A stretch of 5,311 nucleotides of DNA. Origin: an uncultured Streptococcus sp. Its GTDB lineage: Bacteria > Bacillota > Bacilli > Lactobacillales > Aerococcaceae. A program made the position numbers and the translations under genes. Positions 5,289-5,311 of the stretch are shown here, one piece after another. The notes under the pieces are model-generated. The model was not told the origin of the DNA and did no database searches. It worked only from the letters and a program-made list of their open reading frames with translations. Position 1 is the first letter of the stretch, and each line of letters opens with the position of its first letter. Where the stretch lies: positions 1 to 5,311 of the forward strand of contig CAJZJI010000074.1 in NCBI GenBank assembly GCA_916049935.1, in the 5' to 3' direction.

Positions 5289-5311
5289 TTGAAGCTTGGT
5301 AGCCTCAAGAC

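Overview
The window reads as low-GC Gram-positive DNA. A Lactobacillales species is likely. The evidence is Shine-Dalgarno-led genes, a YSIRK-like signal peptide on a CshA-type fibrillar adhesin, and a membrane-anchored DacA. An oral coccus such as Granulicatella or a relative is my guess from the gene set, and the species cannot be fixed from the sequence alone.

Layout, left to right. Bases 1-1603 (minus) hold the first 534 codons of a CshA-family surface adhesin, whose C-terminal part lies beyond the left edge. The 306-base gap that follows carries a probable terminator for the gene behind it and a well-formed promoter for the adhesin. Bases 1910-3280 (minus) encode a D-alanyl-D-alanine carboxypeptidase with its own promoter. 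Divergent from it, 3403-4398 (plus) encodes one polypeptide joining a Nudix hydrolase to a 3-methyladenine DNA glycosylase I (Tag). A 19-bp perfect hairpin then serves as a two-way terminator between that gene and 4440-4808 (minus), a small acidic protein resembling the Imm51 immunity family. The last 500 bases hold no convincing gene. They contain the promoter of the small gene, two copies of a roughly 108-bp repeat (about 87% identical, 190 bp apart), a short perfect palindrome between them, and a long AT-rich hairpin near the right edge.

Functionally there are four separate transcription units rather than one pathway. Two act at the cell surface (adhesin, and peptidoglycan trimming by the carboxypeptidase). 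One is a genome and nucleotide-pool maintenance enzyme. One is a probable orphan immunity gene with no toxin in view. The items most worth follow-up are the Nudix-Tag fusion and the unexplained repeat pair beside the immunity-like gene. I found no sign of a wholly new multi-gene system.
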